From: Bacteroidota bacterium
Lineage (GTDB): Bacteria > Bacteroidota > Bacteroidia > Bacteroidales > Prolixibacteraceae
Assembly: GCA_023488865.1 (NCBI GenBank)
Contig: JAMDDG010000272.1
Location: 1-6,352 of the forward strand
Direction: 5' to 3'
Length of the DNA stretch: 6,352 bases
In this document: positions 6,247-6,352 of the stretch, one piece after another
Position numbering within the stretch: the first letter of the stretch is position 1
Layout of the letters: each line of letters begins with the position of its first letter
Made by a program: the position numbers and the translations under genes
The notes under the pieces: generated by a model
The model's input: the letters and a program-made list of their open reading frames with translations, nothing else
The model's database searches: none
Told to the model about the DNA's origin: nothing

Positions 6247-6259
6247 TGTTATAAAGAAT

Positions 6260-6300
6260 AAACCACTGTAAACAATTGATTTACGGTGGTTTTTATTTTC
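6260..6300. terminator. Strong, probably bidirectional intrinsic terminator
   Basis: AAACCACTGTAAA (6260-6272) pairs with TTTACGGTGGTTT (6280-6292) over 13 positions, with one G-T wobble and a 7-base loop. On the plus strand it is followed by a T-rich tract; on the minus strand it follows the stop codon of the right-edge gene and is followed by TATTCTTTAT. It should end both convergent transcripts. Confidence 0.75.
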
Positions 6301-6352
6301 TCTTTTTCAGTGCTTTGTAAATGATGAATCCAAAAACAAAAGACGCCAAGTA
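6293..6352 (-). CDS. C-terminal end of a membrane protein (partial, unrecognised)
   Basis: The last 19 codons of a minus-strand gene that enters from the right edge read YLASFVFGFIIYKALKKRK and end at TAA (6293-6295). The pattern is a hydrophobic helix followed by a lysine/arginine tail, typical of a C-terminal transmembrane segment with its end in the cytoplasm. The stop codon lies against the arm of the shared terminator hairpin, which supports this being a true gene end rather than a chance frame. Too little is visible to name a family. Confidence 0.5.
   Translation of the reverse strand, partial: YLASFVFGFIIYKALKKRK

Overview
The window looks like chromosomal DNA from a member of the phylum Bacteroidota. 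The evidence is AT-rich sequence, upstream boxes matching the TAnnTTTG -7 element of that phylum, mostly weak Shine-Dalgarno sequences, an ECF sigma factor, a small HMA-like domain of the kind fused to AraC regulators in these bacteria, and a small secreted beta-barrel protein. No rRNA, tRNA, CRISPR array, transposase or other intact mobile element was seen.

Left edge (1-833). The first 88 codons of an ECF sigma factor run leftward off the window. A gene-poor stretch of about 360 bp follows, holding two candidate promoters and a short, apparently frameshifted hydrophobic reading frame. A 54-codon rightward ORF then encodes only the HMA-like N-terminal domain normally found in front of an AraC DNA-binding domain, with no AraC part after it.

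Centre (834-5007, minus strand). Two long intact genes form a trehalose/alpha-glucan cassette. The upstream gene is a GH15 hydrolase of the trehalase/glucoamylase-like type with both catalytic glutamates present. The downstream gene is a 740-residue fusion of trehalose-6-phosphate synthase (GT20, OtsA-like) and trehalose-6-phosphate phosphatase (HAD, OtsB-like). The gap between them is 157 bp and holds a candidate promoter, so they may be co-transcribed, separately transcribed, or both. Together they could make trehalose from UDP-glucose and glucose-6-phosphate and break down trehalose or a related glucoside.

Right side (5008-6352). Upstream of the GH15 gene is a 48-codon stub resembling the N-terminus of a CPA-type cation:proton antiporter, probably a gene remnant. 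Then comes a roughly 360-bp non-coding stretch that ends in an imperfect 86-bp tandem duplication. Each copy carries inverted arms, and the second copy ends six bases before the start of a secreted small outer-membrane beta-barrel protein. That gene is followed by two stem-loops, the second a strong terminator that also serves the convergent 3' end of a truncated minus-strand membrane-protein gene at the right edge.

No wholly new multi-gene system is evident. The most unusual items are the hairpin-bearing tandem repeat in front of the beta-barrel gene, the orphan HMA-like domain, and the antiporter remnant beside the trehalose cassette.
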